This document shows positions 9,179-17,482 of a stretch of DNA of 64,000 nucleotides, piece after piece (position 1 is the first letter of the stretch; every line of letters starts with the position of its first letter). A program made the translations under genes and the position numbers. The notes below the pieces were generated by a model that saw only the letters and a program-made list of their open reading frames with translations, had not been told where the DNA came from and made no database searches. The DNA is from Marivirga aurantiaca (GTDB lineage Bacteria; Bacteroidota; Bacteroidia; Cytophagales; Cyclobacteriaceae): the NCBI RefSeq assembly GCF_016679925.1, contig NZ_JAEQBW010000003.1, positions 62,001 to 126,000 of the forward strand, written 5' to 3'.

Positions 9179-9715
9179 ATGCTAAAGTATTTATTTATAT
9201 CAATTTTTTTTCTCGCCACAACGCAAGAATCTGAACTTAAAAAGCAAAAGCTAACAGAATACCTCACTATGAGTGTTTCTACTGATTTGAGACCCATGTC
9301 TCAACAGGAGCTTTCAGCGAAATTTTTAGGTGCGAAGATACCTGATGCAGCGCTTACAGATGAGCAATCGGCCATAGAATTCACTGTGACAGGTTCCCCT
9401 ACCTTTTGGCAGGAAAATGATGTCGCCTTGTTAAAAGATTTCTATGATGCCAGTATTCCCAGCCTTTTCAAAGATATTAAGTTTGAAAAAAAGGAAATGG
9501 TAATGATTAATGATAAAGAATTTATTGCCTATCAATTTGATGGAACCCCTGCAGTTGAGACTGGGGACAGGATACCTGAAAAAAGATTTACCTACATACT
9601 TTACACCATCCATCGGAATGGTTTAGTGACTATTAGTTTTTCCTGCCCGCCTTACCTAAAGTCGAAATGGAAACCCATTGCTGAAAAGATGTTTGAAACC
9701 ATCAAATTCAGGTAA
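9179..9715 (+). CDS. Small exported protein of unknown function
   Basis: About 178 residues from the ATG at 9179; the reading frame extends to a TTG at 9155 but the ATG gives a normal export signal (MLKYLFISIFFLATT). The mature chain is soluble-looking, with the segment DRIPEKRFTYILYTIHRNGLVTISFSCP that suggests a PsbP/MOG1-like alpha/beta sandwich, a weak impression only. No catalytic motif is evident. The tadA start lies 7 bp beyond its stop, so the two are probably cotranscribed. Confidence 0.65.
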   Translation: MLKYLFISIFFLATTQESELKKQKLTEYLTMSVSTDLRPMSQQELSAKFLGAKIPDAALTDEQSAIEFTVTGSPTFWQENDVALLKDFYDASIPSLFKDIKFEKKEMVMINDKEFIAYQFDGTPAVETGDRIPEKRFTYILYTIHRNGLVTISFSCPPYLKSKWKPIAEKMFETIKFR

Positions 9716-9722
9716 ACATAAG

Positions 9723-10178
9723 ATGGAACTCACCGTTTATTCAGATGAGCACTTTATGAAAGAAGCCTTGAAACAGGCGCAAATAGCGTTTGAAGAAGGT
9801 GAAATTCCTGTGGGTGCAGTAGTTGTTTGCCAGAAAAAAATCATTGCGAAAGCGTACAATCAAACAGAAAGACTGAATGATGTAACAGCCCATGCAGAAA
9901 TGCTGGCCATTACTTCTGCGGCTAATTTTTTGGGAGGTAAATATCTCAAAGGATGTACACTTTACGTGACTCTGGAACCTTGCGGTATGTGTGCAGGAGC
10001 CCTTTTCTGGTCACAAGTAGACAAAATTGTATTTGCTTTGCCGGATGAAAAAAGAGGTTTCACTACAATCAACCCTCAGATGATTCATCCTAAAACCCAG
10101 CTTATGTCAGGTTTAATGGCCGCAGAAAGTAAAAAAATGATTGATGAATTTTTTGCAACTGTTCGAAAAAAGAATTGA
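9723..10178 (+). CDS. tadA: tRNA(adenine34) deaminase
   Basis: 151 residues from the ATG at 9723, which matches the usual TadA start; a longer frame from 9678 would overlap the preceding gene. The cytidine/deoxycytidylate-deaminase zinc motifs are present: HAE in VTAHAEMLAI and PCGMCAGA. TadA converts A34 to inosine in the tRNA-Arg anticodon. Other deaminases such as guanine deaminase share the fold, but the length and the residues around both motifs favour TadA. Confidence 0.9.
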   Translation: MELTVYSDEHFMKEALKQAQIAFEEGEIPVGAVVVCQKKIIAKAYNQTERLNDVTAHAEMLAITSAANFLGGKYLKGCTLYVTLEPCGMCAGALFWSQVDKIVFALPDEKRGFTTINPQMIHPKTQLMSGLMAAESKKMIDEFFATVRKKN

Positions 10179-10215
10179 ATTTTAAATAAATGTTTAACCT
10201 ATAATTTTAAATATT

Positions 10216-10821
10216 ATGGCTTTTGAATTACCAGCATTACCATATGCTAAAGATGCTTTGGAACCACACATTGATGCCCAGACTATGGAGATCCATCATG
10301 GCAAGCATCATGCAGGTTATGTATCGAAACTAAATAGTGCAATAGAAGGCACTGATATGGCAGATAAATCATTAGATGATTTATTGAAAAACCATTCTGA
10401 CAATAAAGCAGTTAGAAACAATGGTGGTGGTCACTATAACCACTCATTGTTTTGGTCTATTATGGGTCCAAATGGCGGAGGAAAACCAAGTGGTGATTTG
10501 GCTAAGGCAATTGATGATGCTTTTGGTTCTTTTGAAAAATTCAAAGAAGAATTATCTACAGCTGCGGCAACTCAGTTCGGCTCAGGATGGGGTTGGTTAT
10601 GTGCTCATAAAGGAGGCAAAGTAGAAGTATGTTCTTCTGCCAATCAGGATAATCCTATCATGCCCGGAGTAGGTTGCGGAGGAACTCCTATTTTAGGAGT
10701 GGATGTTTGGGAGCATGCTTACTATCTGAAATATCAGAACAAAAGACCTGAATACCTTTCAGCATTTTTCAATGTAATCAATTGGGAAGAAGTGAGCAAA
10801 AGATATGATTTAGTGAAATAA
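10216..10821 (+). CDS. sodB: Superoxide dismutase (Fe/Mn)
   Basis: A 201-residue Fe/Mn-family SOD with all four metal ligands in their motifs: [21 protein letters not shown], and the signature DVWEHAYY near the C-terminus. Start [18 protein letters not shown] is typical. Cytosolic, it dismutates superoxide to peroxide and oxygen. Metal preference cannot be settled by eye; many Bacteroidota enzymes are cambialistic, so the symbol is provisional. It ends at a strong bidirectional terminator. Confidence 0.95.
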   Translation: MAFELPALPYAKDALEPHIDAQTMEIHHGKHHAGYVSKLNSAIEGTDMADKSLDDLLKNHSDNKAVRNNGGGHYNHSLFWSIMGPNGGGKPSGDLAKAIDDAFGSFEKFKEELSTAAATQFGSGWGWLCAHKGGKVEVCSSANQDNPIMPGVGCGGTPILGVDVWEHAYYLKYQNKRPEYLSAFFNVINWEEVSKRYDLVK

Positions 10822-10842
10822 AAAAACTAAGTAAGTATGTTG

Positions 10843-10880
10843 AAAAAGCCCCTTAATTCGAATTGAGGGGCTTTTTTTTT
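10843..10880. terminator. Bidirectional intrinsic terminator between sod and porP
   Basis: A stem of AAAAAGCCCCTtAATT against AATTgAGGGGCTTTTT with a CG turn, flanked by an A run and a T run, lies between the convergent stop codons at 10821 and 10879 and can serve both genes. Confidence 0.9.
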
Positions 10881-11796
10881 AGAAATATCGTGCTCCTACA
10901 CCATGTCTTTTGAAAATTTCCAGATCCAATGATGCCATAAGGGAGTGAGAGCCAAATCCTGTTAAAGATGTGTTATTAATAGGCAATTCAAATGCATAGC
11001 CGAATTTGATGTTTTCTTTAACTTTAAGTTGAGCATTTAAGCCTACAGCATTTAAATTTCTTAATGAAGCACCTACCCATAAGGTTTCATTAAGCAAAAA
11101 TGATGCATTCATATCCAAAATATAATTGTTCTTGTCCATATAAACTAACATAATGGATGGCTTGAATTTTAACTCAAATAATTGATCAAATACGTAACCT
11201 GCACTCAGATAATAGTGTCTCCTGTATCGTGTGCTTTCCGAATCACCATCGCCTATTCTTACATCCAACACACGTGGAACTGATAATCCTATATAATAAT
11301 TCTGGCTCATGTACCAGAAACCGAGTCCGAAATTTTCTTTTACTGCACTTTGCTGTACATCCAGAAGGGCTATATCATCCATATACTGTAGGTTAAGCTT
11401 ATTATAATCATAATTATAATTGACCAAGCCTGCTTGCAAACCCATGGAAATCAAGTGGTTTTGTTTGGTCCTGATTTTAAAGGAATAAGCTAAGTTAAAC
11501 TCAGTATTACTATTGATCCCATAGCTGTCATACAGCAGAGTAGCTCCCAGACCAATTTTATTATTAAATGCAGAGGTGCTTACATTTAAATTATTAGTGG
11601 TTGGAGCTCCTTCCATGCCCGCCCATTGAGTTCTGCTTATGGCTGTGGCATTGAATACATCATTAACACCTGTATAAGCTGGGTTGATCATTGCCTGATT
11701 AAAAAAGTATTGATTGTAGAGCGGATCCTGCTGGGCAGAGAGGCTTAATGGAAAGCAAAGCAACAGAAAGAATAATTTTTTAAAGAAATTTTTCAT
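10879..11796 (-). CDS. PorP/SprF-family T9SS outer-membrane protein
   Basis: About 305 residues from the ATG at 11796, with signal peptide ending LSLSAQQ. The motif QDPLYNQYFFNQAMINPAYTG is the classic PorP/SprF opening, and the body is a predicted outer-membrane barrel ending VGARYF. Family members are typically encoded next to a large gliding-motility-associated protein and help its T9SS secretion or anchoring. That is exactly the arrangement here: it lies 32 bp downstream of the 1754-residue protein. Confidence 0.92.
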   Translation of the reverse strand: MKNFFKKLFFLLLCFPLSLSAQQDPLYNQYFFNQAMINPAYTGVNDVFNATAISRTQWAGMEGAPTTNNLNVSTSAFNNKIGLGATLLYDSYGINSNTEFNLAYSFKIRTKQNHLISMGLQAGLVNYNYDYNKLNLQYMDDIALLDVQQSAVKENFGLGFWYMSQNYYIGLSVPRVLDVRIGDGDSESTRYRRHYYLSAGYVFDQLFELKFKPSIMLVYMDKNNYILDMNASFLLNETLWVGASLRNLNAVGLNAQLKVKENIKFGYAFELPINNTSLTGFGSHSLMASLDLEIFKRHGVGARYF

Positions 11797-11828
11797 CAGT
11801 ATAGTAGAAATATATGTGTATGACAATA

Positions 11829-14800
11829 TCATCGTTGAATAAAAAAGAAGCCATTTATTCTCTTATCGCCATTTCCTTTGTCGATAACATAGTAGTAATT
11901 GCCGGATAGTAATTCCTCTTTGTTATCCGATAATCCTTCAAAAATGCGGTCATTATTATTGTAATTATTGATTTCAGATAACTTATTTCCCCATCTATTA
12001 AAAATAGTCACGGTATTATCTGGATATAAATGAATGTTTTCAATAAATAAGAAATCATGTCTTTTGTCCCCGTTTGGTGTAATGAGATTAAATACTTTTA
12101 TTTCAGGCAATTCTTCTTCTAAAACGGTTCCCACTACCTGAAATGAGAAATCATTGATATTAGTAGATATAGAAAGCGTTCCCCGGTAATCTCCTGGCAC
12201 GGCTGAAACCAATTTAATACTGAATTCCTCAGTACTAAGGGGTGCAATAGTTGTAGGTTGATCAGTAACTTGAAAAACAGGATTGTTAATAGAAATACTA
12301 TTGATTTGGATGCTGGAAATGCTACTTTTATTTTTAATCCCAACAGTTTTTGCCAAATCCACATTAATTAATGTGGATCCCACATTAATATCCTCATTGG
12401 AAAGAATGACTATTTCATTTTCACTATTAATGAAATTTACTTCGACAACCTCTGCTGAAACACTGAAGTTAAATGATTCCTGTTTACTATTGTTTTTAAG
12501 ACTGATTTCACTGGTATATAAACCTACTTCATTTGCCTGGAAATCCAGGATGAAATGGCCGCTTGCCCCGGGTGCTATAAGTTCAGTGAACTGCTGAACT
12601 TTGAAGGCAGGATTGGAAGAGGTTATTTCTGAAATAAGCAGGCTAATATTTCCGGGATTATTAATTTCGAAGGTATGTTGCTTGTTTTCCCCGATGATAG
12701 TGTTAGATGAGGAGATAACTTCTTGTTGGTTATTGATTATTTCTACATTATTCTCTGAGGATACTGCAATTTGAGCACTTAAAAATGTAAAACCGGACAT
12801 AGATGCGTTTCCAGAGGGTGTGTTTACAGAAACAATACCTGTGCTACCTTCTCCCACGACAGCAGTTATTATATTAGGTGATATTACCGCAAAAGACGTA
12901 GCTTCAGTATCACCGAAGAAAACAGATGTAGCAGCTGATAAATTTCCCCCCATGATGGTAATGATGGTGCCTTGAGTGGCACTAAGCGGACTGAAAGAGT
13001 TGATGACTGGTTCAGTTGTAAATTCAAAACCGGATAGAGTCGCAGTACCACCAGGAGTGGAAACAAGTACATCCCCCGAAGCTCCTGAGCCAACCACAGC
13101 TGCTATTTCGGTATCAGAGATTACAGTATAGGAAACAACATTGGTTCCACCAAAGCTTACTAAAGAAGCATTTGTAAAATCAGTTCCAATAATTGTTACT
13201 GTTTCGCCTTGAGCAGCCGAAGTTGGGTTGAAAGAAGTAATAACGGGGGCTGGAACAAATGTGAAACCAGCTAGAGTTGCAGTACCACCCGGAGTGGAAA
13301 CAAGTACATCTCCTGAAGTGCCCGATGCAACCACAGCAGCTATTTCGGTATCAGAGATTACACTAAAGGAAGCAGCATCAGTTTCACCAAAGCTTACTGA
13401 AGAGGTACTAAGCAAACCAGTTCCAATAATTGTTACGGTTTCGCCTTCAGCAGCCGAAGCTGGACTGAAAGAAGCAACAGTTGGTGCAGGAATAAATGTG
13501 AAACCTGTTAGAACTGTATTACCACCCGGAGTGGAAACAAGCACATCTCCTGAAGCCCCCGATGCAACTACAGCAGTTATTTCTGTATCAGAGATTACAG
13601 TAAAGGAAGCAGCATCAGTTCCACCAAAGCTTACTGAAGAAGCGTTTGAAAAATCAGTTCCAATAATTGTTACTGTTTCGCCTTCAGCAGCCGAAGTTGG
13701 ACTGAAGGAAGTAACAGTTGGCGCAGGAATAAATGTAAAACCGGTTAGAACTGTAGTGCCACCGAGAGTAGTGACAAGTACATCCCCTGAAGCCCCAGAG
13801 CCAACCATAGCAGTTATTTCTGTATCAGAGATTACATTAAAGGAAGCAGCATCAGTTCCACCAAAGCTTACTAAAGAAGCATTTATAAAATCAGTTCCAA
13901 TAATTGTTACAGTTTCGCCTTGAGCAGCTGAGCTTGGGCTAAAAGAAGTCACGGTTGGGGCCGGAACAAATGTGAAACCAGCTAGAGTTGCAGTACCACC
14001 CGGAGTGGAAACAAGTACATCCCCTGAAGCGCCTGACGCAACCACGGCAGCTATTTCGGTATCAGAGATTACATTGAAGGAAGCAGCGTTGACGCCACCA
14101 AAACTAACTTCGTTTACAGTAGTGAAATTATTTCCTGTAATGGTTACTGTTTTATTTTCTCCGGTGGATGTTGGAGTAAATGAGCTGATGACAGGGGTAA
14201 CAAAAGTAGTTTGCGAAGCTGGATTACCTGTAGCAGTTGTTGTGTTATATACTTCCAAAAGATCTTGACCATTATATTCGTAAACCCGTAAATGATAAGT
14301 TGTACCTTCGCTAAGTCCTGTAAGTGTAAAATTATTACCATTTCCATTATATACTACATAATTTCCGGAACCTATTTCCTGTCCATTACCAAAAACTGCA
14401 TTGGCTGTATATGTTGTTGAACTCACCGGGGGTGCATTAATTAGAGCTCCTTCCCTCGCAAGTACCAGTCTGTTTGCCCCATCTCCTGCCGTCCAGCCAA
14501 TATCCATTTGGGAAACAGTGACATTTGTGAAAGTAATATTTGTAGCCTGTGTTAAAGGCAGCGGGCAATTTGGTCCATTATCTAAAATGGCCCAACCATA
14601 GTTTTCAATTAGTTGTGATCTCTCCTCACCGGAAAAGCAAAAATTCAAATTATGGGCACCTACATTTAGGTTCAGCGGAATTTCAGTTTCTCCTGTACTT
14701 AAAGTTGCCCATCCACTTATTGTGGCATCGTAGTTAAAGGGTGAAAGAGCAGAATTTGTTAACATAGAATCCAGGCCTATAGGCCCGCTGGTTTCTTCGG

Positions 14801-17093
14801 CAAAGGGTTCCACAGAACTAATATCCCAATTTTCCAGACTTTGGTTAAATGAAGTGGCATCCCAAAACATTCCTCCCATGTCAACAACTTTGGAAACATC
14901 CCATTCGTCTAACTGACTGTTAAAGGCTGTTGCTTTGTGAAACATAGCAGACATTGTAGTAACATTCCGTACATCCCAATTGCTTAAGTCACTGTTAAAT
15001 ATAGTGGCTCCTGCAAACATTCCATTCATGCTGTTAACGTTGCCAACATTCCATTTGCTCAAATCACTGTTGAAAGAGGTAGCATTTTCAAACATCCTAC
15101 TCATACTTAGTACATTGTTCACTCTCCAATCACTTAAGTTGCTGTTAAAGGATGTAGCTTCGGAAAACATCCTGCTCATGTTGGTTACATTGCTTACATC
15201 CCAGGAATTTAAATCACTATTGAACAAAGCCGCACCATCAAACATCCCATACATATTAGTTACATTGCTTACATCCCAACTGCTTAAATCACTATCAAAT
15301 GCTGGTGCTCCTTCAAACATGGATCCCATGGTAGTTACATTGCTCACATCCCAATTACTTAGATTACTGTTAAATGAAGTATTGTAAGAGAACATTCCGT
15401 CCATTTCACTCACATTGCTTACATTCCAATTGCTTAAATCACCATTGAACGCTGTTGCTCCTGCAAACATAGAATTTAAATTAAGTACGTTACTTAATAA
15501 GGGTGCATCATTGGCGTTGGAAATTAAATTTATACAATAGTAAAAAGCATAAGACATATCCGTCCATTTTATATCTCCCCATTGCTCAATGCTGAGGATT
15601 CTACTTCTATTTGCAATAGTTGAATTAGCAAAATAAATTCTTGGGAAGTCTCCTGAAATAGAAATTTGATAAATATCATTATTGTTTAAGTCTGTAATTG
15701 TATAACTGCCGGATATTACTTCTGCAGAGCCATTACCAGCTCCCGGGGTTGTAAGATTAGTCCAACTAATATCGTAACTGTAGGTTTCTGAATTATGGGT
15801 TGGGATAGTAATTTCCCCATTTGTTGTTTGCCATGTGGTAATAAAGGGTAAGCAGTTATAACTATCACTATTAATCGTCCACCCATATGTTTGTGTTAAT
15901 GATTGGCGACTAAGATTAGAATTGCAATATGTTAGGCCTGTTGCCCCTAAAGTGATAGATGTAGGTGTAGAAAATAAGTTTGCCCAGCCAGTTAAAGTAG
16001 CATCGTAATTTTTTGTAGATAATCCTGAATTATCCAGCATTCCTGTCATATTGGTGACATTTCTGATATTCCAGCTACCTAAAGACTGGTTAAAAGATGA
16101 AGCATTAAAGAACATTGTAGCCATATTAGTGACATAATACACATACCAATTCTCTAAGTTTTGATTGAATGAACTGGCACCGTTAAACATAGAACTCATA
16201 TTGGTTACACTGCCTACATACCAATTGCTTATATCTCCATTAAATGATGTTGCTCCCGCAAACATCAAACTCATATTGGTAACACTGCCTACACTCCAAC
16301 TATTTAAGTCCTGGTTGAATGAAATTGCATTATTAAACATCCGACTCATATTGATAACATTGCCTACATTCCAGTTACTCAAATCACTATTGAATATATT
16401 AGTCCCCGAAAACATATAGCTCATTTCAGTTACATTGCTCACATTCCAGCTACTTAAATCACCATTAAATGCAGAAGCAAAATAAAACATGGCTGTCATA
16501 TTGGTTACATTGCTCACATTCCAATTGCTTATATCGCCATTAAATGAGGTAGCCTGTAAAAACATACCATACATATTATTTACATTGCTTACATCCCAAG
16601 TGTTTAAATCACTGTTAAATGAAGAGGCACCTGCAAACATCGCAAACATGCTGCTTGTCAAGCTTAAATCGGGAGCATCAACAGCATTGGAAATTAAATT
16701 GCTACAGCCATAAAATGCGTATTCCATACTTGTCCATGATATATCCCCCCACTGCTCAATGCTTAGTACTTTATCCTTGTCACCTGCATTGTTGAAATAG
16801 ATGCGTGGGAAATCACCCGTTATACTTAGCCTATAAGTACCTGCACTAGGAAAATCAATGGTCGTGTTGCCCGCAATGCCACTAAGTGTGCCATTATTAT
16901 TGTTGTTGCCTACTTCTTCCCAGAAAATATCATAATTGTAACCTGTTCCTGTAGTTGGAATGCTAATTTGGTTTGCTTCTGAAGTGCCTGGATTATCTGT
17001 TTTCCAAATAGTTACGAAACCTTGGGCAGACAACTCAAAGGAGAAAATAAGGGAAAGGAAAAGAGCGGTAAGAAACAGCGTAAAATTTCTCAT
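11829..17093 (-). CDS. Giant T9SS surface protein: BspA/DUF285 repeats, TIG domains, type-B sorting tail
   Basis: 1754 residues. In order: signal peptide (ending FELSAQ); two blocks of ~25-residue BspA-type repeats (pattern FNSDLSNWDVSNVTNMSxMF), each introduced by a beta-rich segment with LSIEQWGDI; a fibronectin-III-like region (~840-930); six IPT/TIG domains (~940-1410, about 79 residues each); two ASPM/SPD-2-like sandwich domains; and a C-terminal gliding-motility-associated sorting domain (ITPNGDKRHDFLFIENI, FNRWGNKL, ending GFFFIQR). Predicted role is a cell-surface adhesin or gliding-associated structural protein. The repeat DNA is strongly periodic (75 nt for DUF285, 237 nt for TIG). 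Confidence 0.93.
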   Translation of the reverse strand: MRNFTLFLTALFLSLIFSFELSAQGFVTIWKTDNPGTSEANQISIPTTGTGYNYDIFWEEVGNNNNNGTLSGIAGNTTIDFPSAGTYRLSITGDFPRIYFNNAGDKDKVLSIEQWGDISWTSMEYAFYGCSNLISNAVDAPDLSLTSSMFAMFAGASSFNSDLNTWDVSNVNNMYGMFLQATSFNGDISNWNVSNVTNMTAMFYFASAFNGDLSSWNVSNVTEMSYMFSGTNIFNSDLSNWNVGNVINMSRMFNNAISFNQDLNSWSVGSVTNMSLMFAGATSFNGDISNWYVGSVTNMSSMFNGASSFNQNLENWYVYYVTNMATMFFNASSFNQSLGSWNIRNVTNMTGMLDNSGLSTKNYDATLTGWANLFSTPTSITLGATGLTYCNSNLSRQSLTQTYGWTINSDSYNCLPFITTWQTTNGEITIPTHNSETYSYDISWTNLTTPGAGNGSAEVISGSYTITDLNNNDIYQISISGDFPRIYFANSTIANRSRILSIEQWGDIKWTDMSYAFYYCINLISNANDAPLLSNVLNLNSMFAGATAFNGDLSNWNVSNVSEMDGMFSYNTSFNSNLSNWDVSNVTTMGSMFEGAPAFDSDLSSWDVSNVTNMYGMFDGAALFNSDLNSWDVSNVTNMSRMFSEATSFNSNLSDWRVNNVLSMSRMFENATSFNSDLSKWNVGNVNSMNGMFAGATIFNSDLSNWDVRNVTTMSAMFHKATAFNSQLDEWDVSKVVDMGGMFWDATSFNQSLENWDISSVEPFAEETSGPIGLDSMLTNSALSPFNYDATISGWATLSTGETEIPLNLNVGAHNLNFCFSGEERSQLIENYGWAILDNGPNCPLPLTQATNITFTNVTVSQMDIGWTAGDGANRLVLAREGALINAPPVSSTTYTANAVFGNGQEIGSGNYVVYNGNGNNFTLTGLSEGTTYHLRVYEYNGQDLLEVYNTTTATGNPASQTTFVTPVISSFTPTSTGENKTVTITGNNFTTVNEVSFGGVNAASFNVISDTEIAAVVASGASGDVLVSTPGGTATLAGFTFVPAPTVTSFSPSSAAQGETVTIIGTDFINASLVSFGGTDAASFNVISDTEITAMVGSGASGDVLVTTLGGTTVLTGFTFIPAPTVTSFSPTSAAEGETVTIIGTDFSNASSVSFGGTDAASFTVISDTEITAVVASGASGDVLVSTPGGNTVLTGFTFIPAPTVASFSPASAAEGETVTIIGTGLLSTSSVSFGETDAASFSVISDTEIAAVVASGTSGDVLVSTPGGTATLAGFTFVPAPVITSFNPTSAAQGETVTIIGTDFTNASLVSFGGTNVVSYTVISDTEIAAVVGSGASGDVLVSTPGGTATLSGFEFTTEPVINSFSPLSATQGTIITIMGGNLSAATSVFFGDTEATSFAVISPNIITAVVGEGSTGIVSVNTPSGNASMSGFTFLSAQIAVSSENNVEIINNQQEVISSSNTIIGENKQHTFEINNPGNISLLISEITSSNPAFKVQQFTELIAPGASGHFILDFQANEVGLYTSEISLKNNSKQESFNFSVSAEVVEVNFINSENEIVILSNEDINVGSTLINVDLAKTVGIKNKSSISSIQINSISINNPVFQVTDQPTTIAPLSTEEFSIKLVSAVPGDYRGTLSISTNINDFSFQVVGTVLEEELPEIKVFNLITPNGDKRHDFLFIENIHLYPDNTVTIFNRWGNKLSEINNYNNNDRIFEGLSDNKEELLSGNYYYVIDKGNGDKRINGFFFIQR
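13020..14160 (-). repeat. Tandem 237-nt repeats encoding TIG domains
   Basis: The phrase CCAATAATTGTTAC recurs near 13187, 13424, 13660 and 13898, and neighbouring blocks such as GGAGTGGAAACAAG recur with the same 237-nt (79-codon) spacing. Several units are nearly identical at DNA level, so the array could expand or contract by recombination or strand slippage. Confidence 0.85.
14850..16680 (-). repeat. Two blocks of 75-nt repeats encoding BspA/DUF285 units
   Basis: A 75-nt (25-codon) unit recurs through about 14850-15480 and again through about 16030-16660, seen as repeated ACATTGCTTACATCCCA-like and AACATxxxxxCAT phrases. The region between the blocks holds the second beta-rich linker. 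Units are divergent in places, so this is an older array than the TIG one. Confidence 0.85.
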
Positions 17094-17482
17094 ATTGAAC
17101 TTTTATAAATTATATGCAAATATAGTAATAATTTATGTAAATAAAATTATACTATAGATCACTATTTAATAGATTATGCCGATTAAAATGAATTGTATAC
17201 TGAGTTTAAAGGGGGAGTGTGTTTTAAATATTTTTATTTTCATTTAGTTGCTGATAAATGTAATAAATTTTATTCGATATTGTACAGTTGTATCTTGTTA
17301 AGAAGCAGTATGTGAATGGATTAGGGGGGTAAGAGAAACATTTAGAACCTAAAATAGCTCATTAAAGAGGGCTTACCTGCCTCACTAATTTGATGCTTAT
17401 CTTAGTTGATAAGCATCAGAAGTAATGAGGTCCAGTCGAAATGTTTTTTCGTTAGTTATTTTAAGTGGGGAATATCGAAGGA
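17094..17482. other. Gene-free spacer with one long hairpin
   Basis: 389 bp of AT-rich sequence between the giant surface protein and the GH3 gene. TGATGCTTATC (17391-17401) and GATAAGCATCA (17408-17418) form a perfect 11-bp stem with a 6-nt loop, with partial outer pairing of CTCA and TGAG. No T run follows on either strand. It lies 3' of the GH3 gene and may be a terminator or a small palindromic repeat. The rest must include the promoter of the surface-protein gene, which I cannot place. Confidence 0.5.

Noticed and set aside
12283-12597. Plus-strand ORFs across the giant surface-protein gene
   Set aside because: All are out-of-frame shadows of a continuous coding region with clear domains.
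13228-13923. A 231-residue open frame on the plus strand, rich in Val, Ser and Pro
   Set aside because: It is the antisense shadow of the TIG repeats of the large minus-strand gene.
13020-16680. Regular direct repeats resembling a CRISPR array
   Set aside because: The repeats are multiples of three (75 and 237 nt), lie in an open reading frame and encode DUF285 and TIG units; there are no unique spacers or cas genes.
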